A stretch of DNA of 64,000 nucleotides from Furfurilactobacillus milii (GCF_021654115.1 NZ_JAIWJF010000002.1:248001-312000); one strand, 5' to 3'; positions 1 through 8,151 are shown, numbered from the stretch's first letter. The notes: generated from the sequence alone by a model not told the origin. Made by a program: numbers and translations.

Positions 1-643
1 CAGAACTGTTAACAAACATGGCTAACGTAGCGTCACCTTGACGGAAGGAAACGGCCCACAAAACCATTTGTGCTAAACCAGAAGCAACCCACCAGATATA
101 CTGCTGTTTGAACCGCATGAAGCAGATGACACCGGCACATGCGGAGATACTGAATGAAATGGCATCAATCCAAGGACGTGGGTCGTTGGTAACTGCGCCA
201 ATGACGTAACCGGAGATCCCGTAAACAATTAATGTAGCAATAATAGCAACTGTGGTACTGCGCCATGTAAATGAACGAATTTTGCTGACCATGTTTTTGT
301 TCCAGCTTGGGCTTAGCAAAACTGGCAGGTCAAGTGTTGCCATGTAAACAATCTGTTCACCGATGGACAGGTAGTTTTTGGCAGAAAAACCAACATAAAT
401 AAAGCAAAGTGCAGATAACACACCAAGTAAGCCGTTAACACTCTTAGCTTGGTTGATGGCCAAGATACAAAGTACCCCAAGTGTTGTTCCGATGAACGTA
501 ATCAGGCTAACCAAACTGAAGGGGTTTGAAACTAAGGTCATCACTTGTGCACCCAATGAAAAACCAAAGAGCCAGTATGAAGCCTTGTGCCAGCCAGTTA
601 GCTGGTGGCCGAGAAACTTAAAATAATTGGTAACGTGACGCAT
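1..643 (-). CDS. pnuC: PnuC-family nicotinamide riboside transporter (C-terminus cut by window edge)
   Basis: The minus strand reads from an ATG at 643 to the window edge, 214 codons, without a stop. The N-terminus (MRHVTNYFKFLGHQLTGWHK) and the following hydrophobic segments, with GTTLGVLCILAINQAKSVNG and a later IDAISFSISACAG stretch, match the PnuC family of NAD-precursor importers, which are usually about 240-260 residues, so roughly the last tenth is missing. PnuC passes nicotinamide riboside, which is then trapped by phosphorylation in the cytoplasm. A GGAG ribosome binding site precedes the ATG. The upstream leader is listed separately. Family assignment is from remembered family sequence and is fairly secure; the exact substrate is inferred. 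Confidence 0.82.
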   Translation of the reverse strand, partial: MRHVTNYFKFLGHQLTGWHKASYWLFGFSLGAQVMTLVSNPFSLVSLITFIGTTLGVLCILAINQAKSVNGLLGVLSALCFIYVGFSAKNYLSIGEQIVYMATLDLPVLLSPSWNKNMVSKIRSFTWRSTTVAIIATLIVYGISGYVIGAVTNDPRPWIDAISFSISACAGVICFMRFKQQYIWWVASGLAQMVLWAVSFRQGDATLAMFVNSS

Positions 644-900
644 GAAAAGATCTCCATTCTATGATTTGTATTTGTGGCCCGGTAGAAGTAAAAGATTCAG
701 GCCTGCAACGCACTGATAGATATGTTAGCACCCAGACCGTGGAAAACAAAATGCCTGTCAAACGCTTATTGTATGTAGCATGAGTTAACGCTGCGTGGCG
801 ATTTGAGACCGTGATGGCGGCACTGAGAGCTATTTTGTGATGGACACAAGATGATGTGAAAACTTTTTTGAAAAATCTATATATTGTATGCAAAATTCAT
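644..900 (-). promoter_or_regulatory. pnuC upstream leader, possible regulatory RNA
   Basis: This stretch upstream of pnuC has no supported gene; the 91-codon frame across it lacks a ribosome binding site. A hairpin with a 6-bp GGCCTG/CGGGCC stem lies just before the pnuC ribosome binding site. pnuC genes in related bacteria can be controlled by NAD-sensing riboswitches, but I could not match a consensus here, so this is only a flagged leader. Confidence 0.2.
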
Positions 901-959
901 GAAAATGAATGAAAACAATCTGCAGTAATTTTTGCATTTCACGGTTAAAACCGTGTCAG

Positions 960-1009
960 AACAAGAAAAGGCTCCACAAAATGGCTACGAAAGCCCATTT
1001 TGTGGAGCC
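960..1009 (-). terminator. Intrinsic terminator of the 73-residue gene
   Basis: A perfect 15-bp stem (970-984 with 995-1009) is followed on the minus strand by UUUUCUU. It lies 40 bp past the stop of the small gene at 1049-1270. Confidence 0.8.
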
Positions 1010-1048
1010 ACAACATCTAGATGCCTCATTGAGGGGGGAGTGAGTCAA

Positions 1049-1270
1049 CTAGATGAGTTGGAAACTAAGTTGTTGGTCGCGCAGTTTGAAAATCTGACCG
1101 AGGTGGCTGAAACGTAATTGCAGGCGTTTAACGCCGTCCAAGTTAGTATCCAGAATTTCAATGCGGTAGGCGGCAGTTGGCGCCGGGTGAATCAGGTTAA
1201 ATGTGATGTATTTACCTTTAGGGAAGTGAATGCTGTGATGGCCAAGTTCGTTATGGAAAATTGTAATCAT
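1049..1270 (-). CDS. Small protein of unknown function, 73 aa
   Basis: A 73-codon minus-strand frame starts MITIFHNELGHHSIHFPKGK. It has a strong ribosome binding site (AAGGAGG, 7-8 bases before ATG) and its own strong terminator, so it is very likely a real, separately transcribed gene. There is no signal peptide, membrane segment or recognised motif; the sequence looks like a small mostly beta protein with several aromatic and histidine residues near the N-terminus. It lies between pnuC and the accessory zinc-ribbon block and is transcribed in the same direction as both. I do not recognise the family and propose no function. Confidence 0.65.
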   Translation of the reverse strand: MITIFHNELGHHSIHFPKGKYITFNLIHPAPTAAYRIEILDTNLDGVKRLQLRFSHLGQIFKLRDQQLSFQLI

Positions 1271-1384
1271 AGTTATTCCTCCTTGTGTTTGCTAAGTATG
1301 AGTACGAGTTTAGCATGCGTTTTTGAGGAGGGGTAATTATGTGCCTGTGAATGGCAGGAATAGTTTTTGATGAACACTATTCCG

Positions 1385-3313
1385 TTACTGTAAGCCCAAA
1401 ATTTGACTTTTGGCTTTTTCAAAGTCCTGTTCAGTAATAATATTATCGTCTAAAAGTTCTTTGAGTTTTCTTAATTTATCATAATCAGCGCCTGTTGAAT
1501 CAAATTCATTTTGACTGTGTGGTGATGTGGATTGAATGACATATTGACCCATTATATTGATATCTTGACTGATATTTTCAAAATACGCTTTTGTTTGATT
1601 ATCATCTTGCAAATCGAGTGTATCAGTATTTAATTCACTGATTTTAAACCAAAAATCGTAAGTAGTGGAGGGTATGTTAGAAGTAAGTAGATTGGATTGA
1701 GAAGCGAGAACCAAAATGAAATGATTTTTGAATGTGCAATGTTCCATCAAATATTTATAAGCTAGAAAAAGTTCATTTTTTAATTCAGTCCAAAGTTCAT
1801 TGTTTCTTACAAAACTAGCTATTATCTTGGGTAATTCTTTTGGCTTAATGCTAAAAGCAAGCACAGTATCTGATTCACTTGAAAAGTTTATAATAGTTGG
1901 CTTGGTATCTATAGATTTTACCATTGCTCTTGCTTTTTGAAGACAATCATCCAGTGATTCGTATATAGCGTCATCTGAGACGGAGGTCTTAGAGTACACG
2001 TTGGTTTTAAAATCGTTCAACGGGAGAAAACTAGAGAAGGAAAGTACTGATATTTCCGCTATGCGAATGGTTGTTTGTTTTGTATCTTCAGTTCGCAATG
2101 TGTCGTAAATATTGATTGTAGGTTCAGCAGCGCCTTGGATATTCAAATTAGATATAAGTCGACTCAACGGCAGTACAATTTTTTCGAAAAATATAACTTT
2201 ATCATTTTTCTCAACAATATCATGAACACTTCGAGAATCTGAGGCTGTTTTGAGATACACGTAAATATCTTCAGCATCAACATCATTGAAATTAATAGCA
2301 TGTGTTATTTGAACTGAAACATTTAAATTGGTTGTGGAAAAAATTTTTTGCTTAAGTTCATTTTCGCTCATGGAAAGCAGGTTTTCATCACCTGAAAATA
2401 TAAGTCCGCTATTTGTGATTTTAGCCACATCAGGAATCATATTAGTGGTATTTTTTGTTACCACTCTCTTTAAAATTGAAAAAATGATTTCAACATTATT
2501 GACTTCTCTATGGGTGCGAAAGTCACTACTTTCCAGAAAAAAACTTGAATTTGGCTGAGAACACATGACTCCATCTATGCTCTTCTTATTGGCAACAATG
2601 GTTGTTCTTTGGACAGATATAATGTTGTTTAAATCAATTGTTTGGGGATGTGATTCTAAATCATTAGGATCAGGATGAATATAAATGTGACGATCAGTTA
2701 TTAGAACCTCCCCGGCGTTAACAATCTGTAAATCGTAGTCAGTAGTCTGTTTATAATCATAAGAGCCTGCTGATAAATGTTTAAAAGCACCTCTAAAGCC
2801 TTGATATGAGACGTGCCTTGTGGAGGCTTTCTTTTTCCATACTAAGCAGGATGAACTAAAAAATATTCTAGACTCATCGATTATGTTAAAAAAAGGATTT
2901 TCTTCAAGCTGATCAGAAACAAACTGGTCGACTGTTGAAAGTGGTAATTTTTCATAAAGGAGTTTTAAAACGGCACTTTGATCGTCGCTATTATCAACAT
3001 TTTCGAATAATGAGTTTAATATCTGGGTTACTGGACTTTGCTTATCTGACGACAGACTTGCGTCTCGCTTAGCTCCACATATCAACATGTTAAGTATTTC
3101 TTTTATATTATTTTCCGAATTTATACTACCAAGATCTGATAAGAGTTCGTGAATTCTATAACCGATAAATCGGCGTGTGTCGTTTTTTTCTATTGAGTCA
3201 AAAAAATCAGACAATGAATTGAAAGGGACAGGACTTAAAGAAAAATGATACTTATTATCTAAGTTAGTTAGTTGTTGAAAACCGTTACTGGTTTGCTCCG
3301 AAAATTCGTTCAT
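1385..3313 (-). CDS. Large protein with PH-like region and C-terminal SHOCT domain, 642 aa
   Basis: I start the gene at the ATG at 3313, which follows AAAAGGAGATACT; the upstream in-frame ATG has no such site. The last ~32 residues (DKLRKLKELLDDNIITEQDF and onward) are a classic SHOCT domain, a short helical oligomerisation module usually appended to other domains. Around residues 180-300 a stretch with GEVLITDRHIYIHP and an IDLNNIISV strand resembles bacterial PH-like domains, often linked to membranes or stress. The rest is acidic and low in recognisable motifs, with no membrane segment. It is the most downstream member of the minus-strand accessory block. The SHOCT call is firm, the PH-like call tentative, the function unknown. 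Confidence 0.7.
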   Translation of the reverse strand: MNEFSEQTSNGFQQLTNLDNKYHFSLSPVPFNSLSDFFDSIEKNDTRRFIGYRIHELLSDLGSINSENNIKEILNMLICGAKRDASLSSDKQSPVTQILNSLFENVDNSDDQSAVLKLLYEKLPLSTVDQFVSDQLEENPFFNIIDESRIFFSSSCLVWKKKASTRHVSYQGFRGAFKHLSAGSYDYKQTTDYDLQIVNAGEVLITDRHIYIHPDPNDLESHPQTIDLNNIISVQRTTIVANKKSIDGVMCSQPNSSFFLESSDFRTHREVNNVEIIFSILKRVVTKNTTNMIPDVAKITNSGLIFSGDENLLSMSENELKQKIFSTTNLNVSVQITHAINFNDVDAEDIYVYLKTASDSRSVHDIVEKNDKVIFFEKIVLPLSRLISNLNIQGAAEPTINIYDTLRTEDTKQTTIRIAEISVLSFSSFLPLNDFKTNVYSKTSVSDDAIYESLDDCLQKARAMVKSIDTKPTIINFSSESDTVLAFSIKPKELPKIIASFVRNNELWTELKNELFLAYKYLMEHCTFKNHFILVLASQSNLLTSNIPSTTYDFWFKISELNTDTLDLQDDNQTKAYFENISQDINIMGQYVIQSTSPHSQNEFDSTGADYDKLRKLKELLDDNIITEQDFEKAKSQILGLQ

Positions 3314-3402
3314 AGTATCTCCTTTTAATGAGTTCAAAAAATATATAATGAATTTGTGACATGAAAACATAAGTGATTTTTTTGACTTATGTGACGTTGT
3401 TT

Positions 3403-3441
3403 AAATAGACTCTGCAGTGAATATCTTTTGCCAGAGTCTAA
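3403..3441 (-). terminator. Weak hairpin between the membrane protein and the SHOCT gene
   Basis: A 7-bp GACTCTG/CAGAGTC stem with a long loop is followed on the minus strand by UAUUUAAA. It may attenuate transcription from the upstream gene. The rest of 3314-3689 shows no supported gene. Confidence 0.3.
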
Positions 3442-3689
3442 CTGTTTTCATTTATCAGAAAACAGATTCGTAATATCGAGGCCTTGGAGGTGACTACCGT
3501 TATCTGAAGATCGTCAACAATTTGCCTGCGGTCAATTGAATCGTTTTCTTTGTCTGACCAGCCAGAAATCGATGTCGAATAGCAAAAACATAAGCGATAT
3601 CATCGCTAGAGTGTCAGTCCAAGTTCTCCAGAATAGCATTACGGAAATGGATAATAGAAATATTGCACATCCATACTTTTCTCCTATTC

Positions 3690-4112
3690 CTACTGTTTTA
3701 ATTTGAGGTGAACTTTTAATGAACCTGAATCATCTTTAACGACCTTGATAGCCTTTTTTGCGTTTTTGGTAAGCTGAATGTATTCAGTAACGTTATTTTC
3801 TAAGTTTGGAAAAGCATTATGCAAATCGTCCGAATCAAGTAATAAGCGATTGCCACTTCGCTTATAACTAATATCGTTCCATGTGGCGTTATCTGTGTTC
3901 AAATCATAGTTGACGATAGAAAGGGTCGACTTTGATTTTATTTTTAAATAGTCTTTACCACCTGAAGTTACATATGTGTTACCTACAATGGTGGCACCTG
4001 AATTATTAACGAAAAAGTGACCAATGGTGTGAACTGACATACCGATAACAAATATCAAAAAAATGATAGTAAATATTGAAGTTAGTATGTTGGGTTCTTT
4101 ATTTTTGTCCAT
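3690..4112 (-). CDS. Single-pass membrane protein of unknown function, 140 aa
   Basis: The frame begins MDKNKEPNILTSIFTIIFLI, giving one membrane segment at about residues 9-30 with a short charged cytoplasmic tail. The remaining ~105 residues would face outward and look like a small beta-rich domain (SGGKDYLKIKSKSTLSIVNY). A GAGGT ribosome binding site lies 7 bases before the ATG. It lacks the zinc ribbon of its neighbours but shares their layout of a membrane anchor plus a small extracytoplasmic domain, so it probably belongs to the same accessory group. No family recognised. Confidence 0.6.
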   Translation of the reverse strand: MDKNKEPNILTSIFTIIFLIFVIGMSVHTIGHFFVNNSGATIVGNTYVTSGGKDYLKIKSKSTLSIVNYDLNTDNATWNDISYKRSGNRLLLDSDDLHNAFPNLENNVTEYIQLTKNAKKAIKVVKDDSGSLKVHLKLKQ

Positions 4113-4128
4113 GTCGTGACCTCATGTT

Positions 4129-4272
4129 TTAGTTTACATCCTGTATAGAAAAGTTACTCTCGACGTAGTCAATAGTTGCTTTGCATACTGCCTTATCATC
4201 AAAATTGTAAGTAATGTGTGCATGGCCTGTTTGATTCTTGTTGGAAATGTCAGTAAGAGTGGTTTTGCATAT
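4129..4272 (-). pseudogene. Decayed 3' fragment of a gene in the zinc-ribbon block
   Basis: About 47 codons on the minus strand read as protein-like sequence (TTLTDISNKNQTGHAHITYN, then a segment ending in SIQDVN and a stop) but have no start codon or ribosome binding site. The preceding coding-like stretch (SNNYY) is one base out of frame at 4272. The 4273-4473 interval otherwise holds only short, stop-interrupted frames. I read this as the C-terminal remnant of a former secreted or membrane protein of the cluster. Which gene it came from is not clear. Confidence 0.45.
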
Positions 4273-4473
4273 ATAATAATTGTTGCTAGTGTTCTTTTAA
4301 GTAGTTGGTTGAATAGTGGGGGGCGCTACCAGCAACTGGAATTCTATGAGCTCATTCGGTGCCTAACCCTCCATCAGCACTGTGTTCTTTGAATTTAGAT
4401 TTTTCATCTCCTCACAAGATTTTGAATTAGCGGAGTCTTTGCCATGCCGCTCATGTACTGAAAAGTGACTTTA

Positions 4474-4713
4474 TTATTGATTGTCCTGGAAATCATAAAG
4501 TTCGTTTCCATTTTCAAAAATCATTATCACAGAATCCTTTCTATCGGGGTTCATAATCATCAGCTTCCATTTGGAACCAAGCGATTTTTCGATGTCGTTA
4601 GACATATTTGTTGAGTCTTCTCGTAAGGTATTTAAACTATTATCGTATTGACTTCCGTATGCGTAAGATTTTTCTATGCCAGATTTTGCTGGTGTTCCAT
4701 CTTTTGCTGTCAT
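4474..4713 (-). CDS. C-terminal half of a split zinc-ribbon membrane protein, 79 aa
   Basis: This frame starts at an ATG whose last two bases overlap the TGA of the preceding gene (ATGA) and has only a weak GAG upstream, so translation would need coupling or frameshifting. It encodes a small extracytoplasmic-type domain (SLGSKWKLMIMNPDRKDSVI, then FENGNELYDF). One extra A in the A7 run just upstream would fuse it in frame to the zinc-ribbon and membrane half at 4710-5096, giving one protein of about 208 residues with the architecture of its neighbours. It is either the tail of a broken gene or the product of a -1 frameshift. Confidence 0.55.
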   Translation of the reverse strand: MTAKDGTPAKSGIEKSYAYGSQYDNSLNTLREDSTNMSNDIEKSLGSKWKLMIMNPDRKDSVIMIFENGNELYDFQDNQ

Positions 4714-5096
4714 CTCAATCTGCTTTTTTTAACGTTAATTGAGGTATCAAAGGTTCCTTTAACCCAATAATCATCAATTATTTTAGCGATTTTTTGTTTT
4801 TGCTCATTAGTTTTATTATATTTTCCAATTTGTACACCTGCTAAAACAATAATTGCTAAAACAACTATGAGTATGAAAAAGTTTCGACTCTGTTTGCGTA
4901 AACTTGTAAGGTCGGCTTGTGGAGTTACTTTCCTTTTCGGAGAAGTAGAAGGGGAAGATGACTTAACTTTCACTGGAGTTGAAACCTTGTTCTGAGGTGA
5001 ATCACTTTTATTAGGAAACTTCATTCCACAGTTAATACAGAATTCGGCATCAAGTGCATTTGCTTCTCCACAATTGGTACAGTATTTTGTTCCCAT
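4710..5096 (-). CDS. Zinc-ribbon membrane protein, N-terminal half of a split gene, 128 aa
   Basis: Residues 4-25 form a zinc ribbon with two Cys pairs (CTNCGEANALDAEFCINCG). A Ser/Pro/Lys-rich linker follows and a membrane segment lies at about residues 72-92 (FFILIVVLAIIVLAGVQIGK). The predicted topology puts the ribbon in the cytoplasm. The frame ends abruptly after NVKKSRLR, right after an A7 tract; a -1 shift there continues into the 79-codon frame downstream. The start lies 3 bp from the previous stop, so the two genes are cotranscribed. Function unknown; the ribbon may sense or scaffold. Confidence 0.65.
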   Translation of the reverse strand: MGTKYCTNCGEANALDAEFCINCGMKFPNKSDSPQNKVSTPVKVKSSSPSTSPKRKVTPQADLTSLRKQSRNFFILIVVLAIIVLAGVQIGKYNKTNEQKQKIAKIIDDYWVKGTFDTSINVKKSRLR

Positions 5097-5098
5097 AT

Positions 5099-5512
5099 TT
5101 ATTGCCCTTTGTCTTTAGTGATGCCATCACCATACAAGATAAGTGTTAATTTAGCGTCCTGAATAGAAGTTTGAAAAGGGGATAGAACACGGTAGTTTGC
5201 AATACCGTCAAAATGCTTAACTGGAAGCATCGCATTTAGGCTTTCCATCAGAGAACGCCAAGCCATCATGTAATTCTCACCACCACCTATAACTTCAACA
5301 GTAGAAGCTAGACTATAACCGGCTGGTATTGCTCCGACAGTAATTACTTTGGCCCCCTCAGTATCTAAGCTCATTGGTAGACAGTAAGTACCGGGTAAAT
5401 CTGTCGTGATCTTGACATTTTTTAGGTCAGAGCCACACTTCAAACAAAACTTTGCGTTTACATCGTTTTTAGCACCACAGTGTGGACATTTTTTATATTT
5501 ATTGACTACCAT
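5099..5512 (-). CDS. Zinc-ribbon protein of unknown function, 137 aa
   Basis: An N-terminal zinc ribbon (CPHCGAKNDVNAKFCLKCG, residues 9-27) is fused to a ~105-residue soluble domain with GTYCLPMSLDTEGAKVITVG and YGDGITKDKG. Unlike its paralogous neighbours it has no membrane segment. The ATG follows AAGGAGAATTTCAAC. It sits 3 bp upstream of the next zinc-ribbon gene. The ribbon is shared with three neighbours, while the C-terminal domain is not; I do not recognise that domain. Confidence 0.65.
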   Translation of the reverse strand: MVVNKYKKCPHCGAKNDVNAKFCLKCGSDLKNVKITTDLPGTYCLPMSLDTEGAKVITVGAIPAGYSLASTVEVIGGGENYMMAWRSLMESLNAMLPVKHFDGIANYRVLSPFQTSIQDAKLTLILYGDGITKDKGQ

Positions 5513-5571
5513 GTTGAAATTCTCCTTAGTGTATTGCGGCAGATTAATATTCTCAGTTGCTTTAGAATGCC

Positions 5572-6738
5572 TTACTCATCATCGTCACTGTTGTCATCGT
5601 TAGTGTCAGCAGTGTTATTGTTGTCGCTATCATTATTATCGGAATCATCATCGTTATCGTTGTCCTCAGAATTATTATCATCGGAGTCAGCATTACTGCT
5701 ATTGTTATTATCAGCATCGCTACCGTAATTGTTGTCAGCATCTGGAACGACAGTACCATCTGTGTAAACGTAGAAGTCCAAACTGTCATAACTACTCATA
5801 TTAGTGTCTGTAGAACGTCGGCCTCGAACCCAGTAACATGATTTGCCATTAGTGTCTTGACTCATTTCACTTCCAGCAGTTCCCATGGTGCTCCAGCTCA
5901 CTGGAACACCGTTAATACTTGTTCCAATTTTTGCTTTAACAGCAGCAATTGCCTGAGCACTCGAGGTTATCGACTGACTAGCTTGCGAGCTAGAGGAACT
6001 GGCAATACTACTGGAACTGCTGTCAGCATTTGGATTAACTGTGTCGCCTTTTCGATTAGGCTGTGTAGTATCGTTTGGTAACTTTTCTGTATCACTCAAA
6101 GGTTGTAGCTTTAAATCACTTTGTCCATAGTCCCAGTAACCATTGGTTGTTTCTAGATTATCCAGGGAATTTCCTATGACCTGACTGTAAACTAAGTATG
6201 CTTGGCTCTTTGCATGCGGAGCAAGACTTATCATTGTCGAAGCAGCCTCAACGCCAATGTCACTGTTACTTGAAGTAATTTTGTTCGGAGAAATTTGAAT
6301 TGTTTTGTTGGTAGGATTTGAAAGTTTTATGAACAACCGATGATACTGTGACTGAGCACCAATATATTGTTGTATTTGAAATTTGATACCAAGCTTTTTT
6401 AAATCTGATGATGAAAGCTGGTCAAGTTCCTTAGTTTCAGTTTTTGAATTATGTACTTTCTTTTTGGGAGAGTTAGAAACTTTGGTGGCCTTAACAGCGG
6501 AAAAATGATGTTTAGCAGATTTAGGTAATGTTTGAGACCAAATAGTACCGGCTACAAGGGCCAGCAAAACTAGAAGAATGATACTGTTTCTGGCGATGCT
6601 TTTATGATGATTAGTCTTTGTTTGACTCTCCTGACTGGTTTGGACGCCCTGAAGACTTTTGCCACAATTGATACAAAATTGTGCGGTTGGTTTATTCTTG
6701 GTACCGCAGTGAGGACAGATAATAGAATTATTGTTCAT
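5572..6738 (-). CDS. Zinc-ribbon, membrane-anchored protein with Asp/Asn-rich tail, 388 aa
   Basis: The order is zinc ribbon (CPHCGTKNKPTAQFCINCG, near residues 8-26), one membrane segment (about 48-66), an outward domain (roughly 110-190) resembling DUF4352-like beta sandwiches, a Ser-rich linker, and a second small domain (about 260-330) with SCYWVRGRR. The last ~60 residues are almost only Asp, Asn and Ser. AAGGAG is 2 bases before the ATG at 6747 and 11 before the one at 6738; I prefer 6738. The acidic tail suggests a surface-exposed or cation-binding end. Function unknown. Confidence 0.65.
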   Translation of the reverse strand: MNNNSIICPHCGTKNKPTAQFCINCGKSLQGVQTSQESQTKTNHHKSIARNSIILLVLLALVAGTIWSQTLPKSAKHHFSAVKATKVSNSPKKKVHNSKTETKELDQLSSSDLKKLGIKFQIQQYIGAQSQYHRLFIKLSNPTNKTIQISPNKITSSNSDIGVEAASTMISLAPHAKSQAYLVYSQVIGNSLDNLETTNGYWDYGQSDLKLQPLSDTEKLPNDTTQPNRKGDTVNPNADSSSSSIASSSSSQASQSITSSAQAIAAVKAKIGTSINGVPVSWSTMGTAGSEMSQDTNGKSCYWVRGRRSTDTNMSSYDSLDFYVYTDGTVVPDADNNYGSDADNNNSSNADSDDNNSEDNDNDDDSDNNDSDNNNTADTNDDNSDDDE

Positions 6739-6760
6739 AATTGGCATTACTCCTTAATTT

Positions 6761-7201
6761 TTAGAAAATTGACATGAATGTTACTATGCTTGCTGTTATG
6801 CCCATAAGAAAAATTTGAAAGATGCTGTGTTTATTTAGGCTTGAACCATTGAGTTCTGTAATAACTACACCACCTAATATATTGAAGGCGGTTGCCATAA
6901 CTCCCCAACCGCTCGCATAGAAAGCACCACTAAAACCACCGATAATGATTGCTATTGTGACGCCAAGATTACGGCCTTTTAGATTATCTTGATGAGTAAC
7001 ATTTGTTTGATTATTTTCTGGTTCAACTTTTGGTGCAGGCGATGGCTCAAAGTGTTCTTCAGGAGTGTTGAATGATGTTGTTGATGCAATCGTGGCAGAA
7101 TCAGGAGTTTCAGATTCATTGATTTCAAAATGAAAACCACAGTTTATGCAAAACTGAGCACTAGATTTGTTTTGTGTGCCACATTGAGGGCAAAATTTCA
7201 T
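6761..7201 (-). CDS. Zinc-ribbon membrane protein, 146 aa
   Basis: Residues 4-22 are a zinc ribbon (CPQCGTQNKSSAQFCINCG). An acidic Pro/Thr-rich linker follows, then about three hydrophobic segments from residue 78 to the C-terminus (LGVTIAIIIGGFSGAFYASG and onward). GGAGG lies 7 bases before the ATG. It is the first zinc-ribbon gene after the XRE regulator at 7232-7453, in the same direction, 31 bp apart, so the block from 7453 leftwards may be one operon. Function unknown. Confidence 0.65.
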   Translation of the reverse strand: MKFCPQCGTQNKSSAQFCINCGFHFEINESETPDSATIASTTSFNTPEEHFEPSPAPKVEPENNQTNVTHQDNLKGRNLGVTIAIIIGGFSGAFYASGWGVMATAFNILGGVVITELNGSSLNKHSIFQIFLMGITASIVTFMSIF

Positions 7202-7231
7202 ACTGATACCTCCGATAACTAAAATGGTCTA

Positions 7232-7453
7232 TTACGGAAAGAAAAGTTTTAACGGAACTTTAAAGCGTTGATGTATCTGTTCCGCTTCATCCACCGTGAA
7301 GGAGCCTTGACCATGTAATCGTCGGTTTACAGTGGTGCGGTGCATATTAATCGTCAGACCAACGTCTGTTTGAGTAATTCCATGCTTTTTAAAATAATTC
7401 AGTAATCTTTTTGTCGTTTCCATTTTTGAAATTTGATTATTTTCTGCTTTCAA
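7232..7453 (-). CDS. Small XRE-like DNA-binding protein, 73 aa
   Basis: The protein is essentially one helix-turn-helix (GITQTDVGLTINMHRTTVNR, then a region ending FKVPLKLFFP), as in short XRE/Cro regulators. The start is a TTG preceded by AGGTGA; the first internal ATG, 30 bases later, has no ribosome binding site. A consensus promoter lies upstream (TTGAAG at 7523-7528, TATAAT at 7500-7505 on the minus strand, spacer 17). It is the first gene of the leftward block and divergent from a second XRE gene, an arrangement typical of a switch or mutual repression. Target unknown. Confidence 0.7.
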   Translation of the reverse strand: MKAENNQISKMETTKRLLNYFKKHGITQTDVGLTINMHRTTVNRRLHGQGSFTVDEAEQIHQRFKVPLKLFFP

Positions 7454-7499
7454 TATGAATCACCTAATCCCTTTGCAAGTTAGAAATATTCACTTCTGA

Positions 7500-7582
7500 A
7501 TTATAATTCGAAAATTGTAGCCCTTCAACTACTTTTACTTTGCAGTTGCTACGGGTGTAGCGGCTGTGCAACACTCTATAAT
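7500..7582. promoter_or_regulatory. Divergent promoters with inverted repeat
   Basis: The minus promoter is TTGAAG-N17-TATAAT (7523-7528 and 7500-7505). The plus promoter has a perfect TATAAT at 7577-7582 but a poor -35 box. The inverted repeat GCTAC-gggt-GTAGC (7548-7561) covers the plus -35 region and is a likely operator for one of the flanking XRE proteins. Confidence 0.55.
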
Positions 7583-7613
7583 ATATGTTTTTTATTGTGG
7601 AGGAGATGGCAAT

Positions 7614-7895
7614 ATGCTTGGAGACGCCATTAAGCGAGCACGAATTGAAAAAAGTTTGACACAAATGGAACTATCTGAAAACATTTTAAAAATTTATGGA
7701 ATTCCAAATTCTTCAGGGATGATTTCCAGATATGAGCACGCTAGTAAACCAGTTACTTCTGGTCAAATGGCAATTCCACTTTTGTTTGCGTTGTGCGATT
7801 TCTTACAACTTGACTTGAACAACATCGCTAAACAAGAAATGAAGTTATTAAAAGAACGGCCCGGCAGAATACCGTTCCAGCATCAGCAAAAATAG
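7614..7895 (+). CDS. XRE-family transcriptional regulator, 93 aa
   Basis: The ATG at 7614 follows GGAGGAGATGGCAAT. Residues 4-65 form an XRE helix-turn-helix (IKRARIEKSLTQMELSENIL, then SSGMISRYEHASKPVTSGQM), with a short C-terminal helix and basic tail. It is divergently transcribed from the second small regulator and from the zinc-ribbon block, so it probably controls that block or itself. No toxin-antitoxin partner is seen next to it. Family assignment is secure, the target is inferred from position. Confidence 0.75.
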   Translation: MLGDAIKRARIEKSLTQMELSENILKIYGIPNSSGMISRYEHASKPVTSGQMAIPLLFALCDFLQLDLNNIAKQEMKLLKERPGRIPFQHQQK

Positions 7896-8120
7896 ACTTT
7901 AATTGATGAATACAGTAATAACGAGCTCCTAATACGTAAAATAATTCACTACTGAATTTTATAGGTGTCACCAATAATAGTGACAAGAAAATTAATAACC
8001 ATCCTCAATGGGCATAACGAGAAAGACTGGCAAGAAACTTAGCGAAAGTACTAGTAGGATTTTTGGAGGGATTTAAAGTCAAAATTTTAATTTACTAATC
8101 AGCAGATCTTTCTTCCGATA

Positions 8121-8151
8121 CACAAAAAGGGAATGATAAATTATCATTCCC
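8121..8151 (-). terminator. Minus-strand intrinsic terminator
   Basis: Two 11-base arms around a single central base (8129-8151) are followed on the minus strand by CCCTTTTTG. It may back up the tRNA terminator 70 bp upstream. The rest of 7896-8215 shows no gene. Confidence 0.6.

Noticed and set aside
932-1117. Plus-strand 61-codon frame
   Set aside because: It reads through the perfect terminator stem of the minus-strand gene and overlaps that gene; no ribosome binding site.
5406-6081. Several plus-strand Ser- or Cys-rich frames
   Set aside because: They are opposite-strand images of the low-complexity Asp/Asn-rich and Ser-rich parts of the zinc-ribbon gene.
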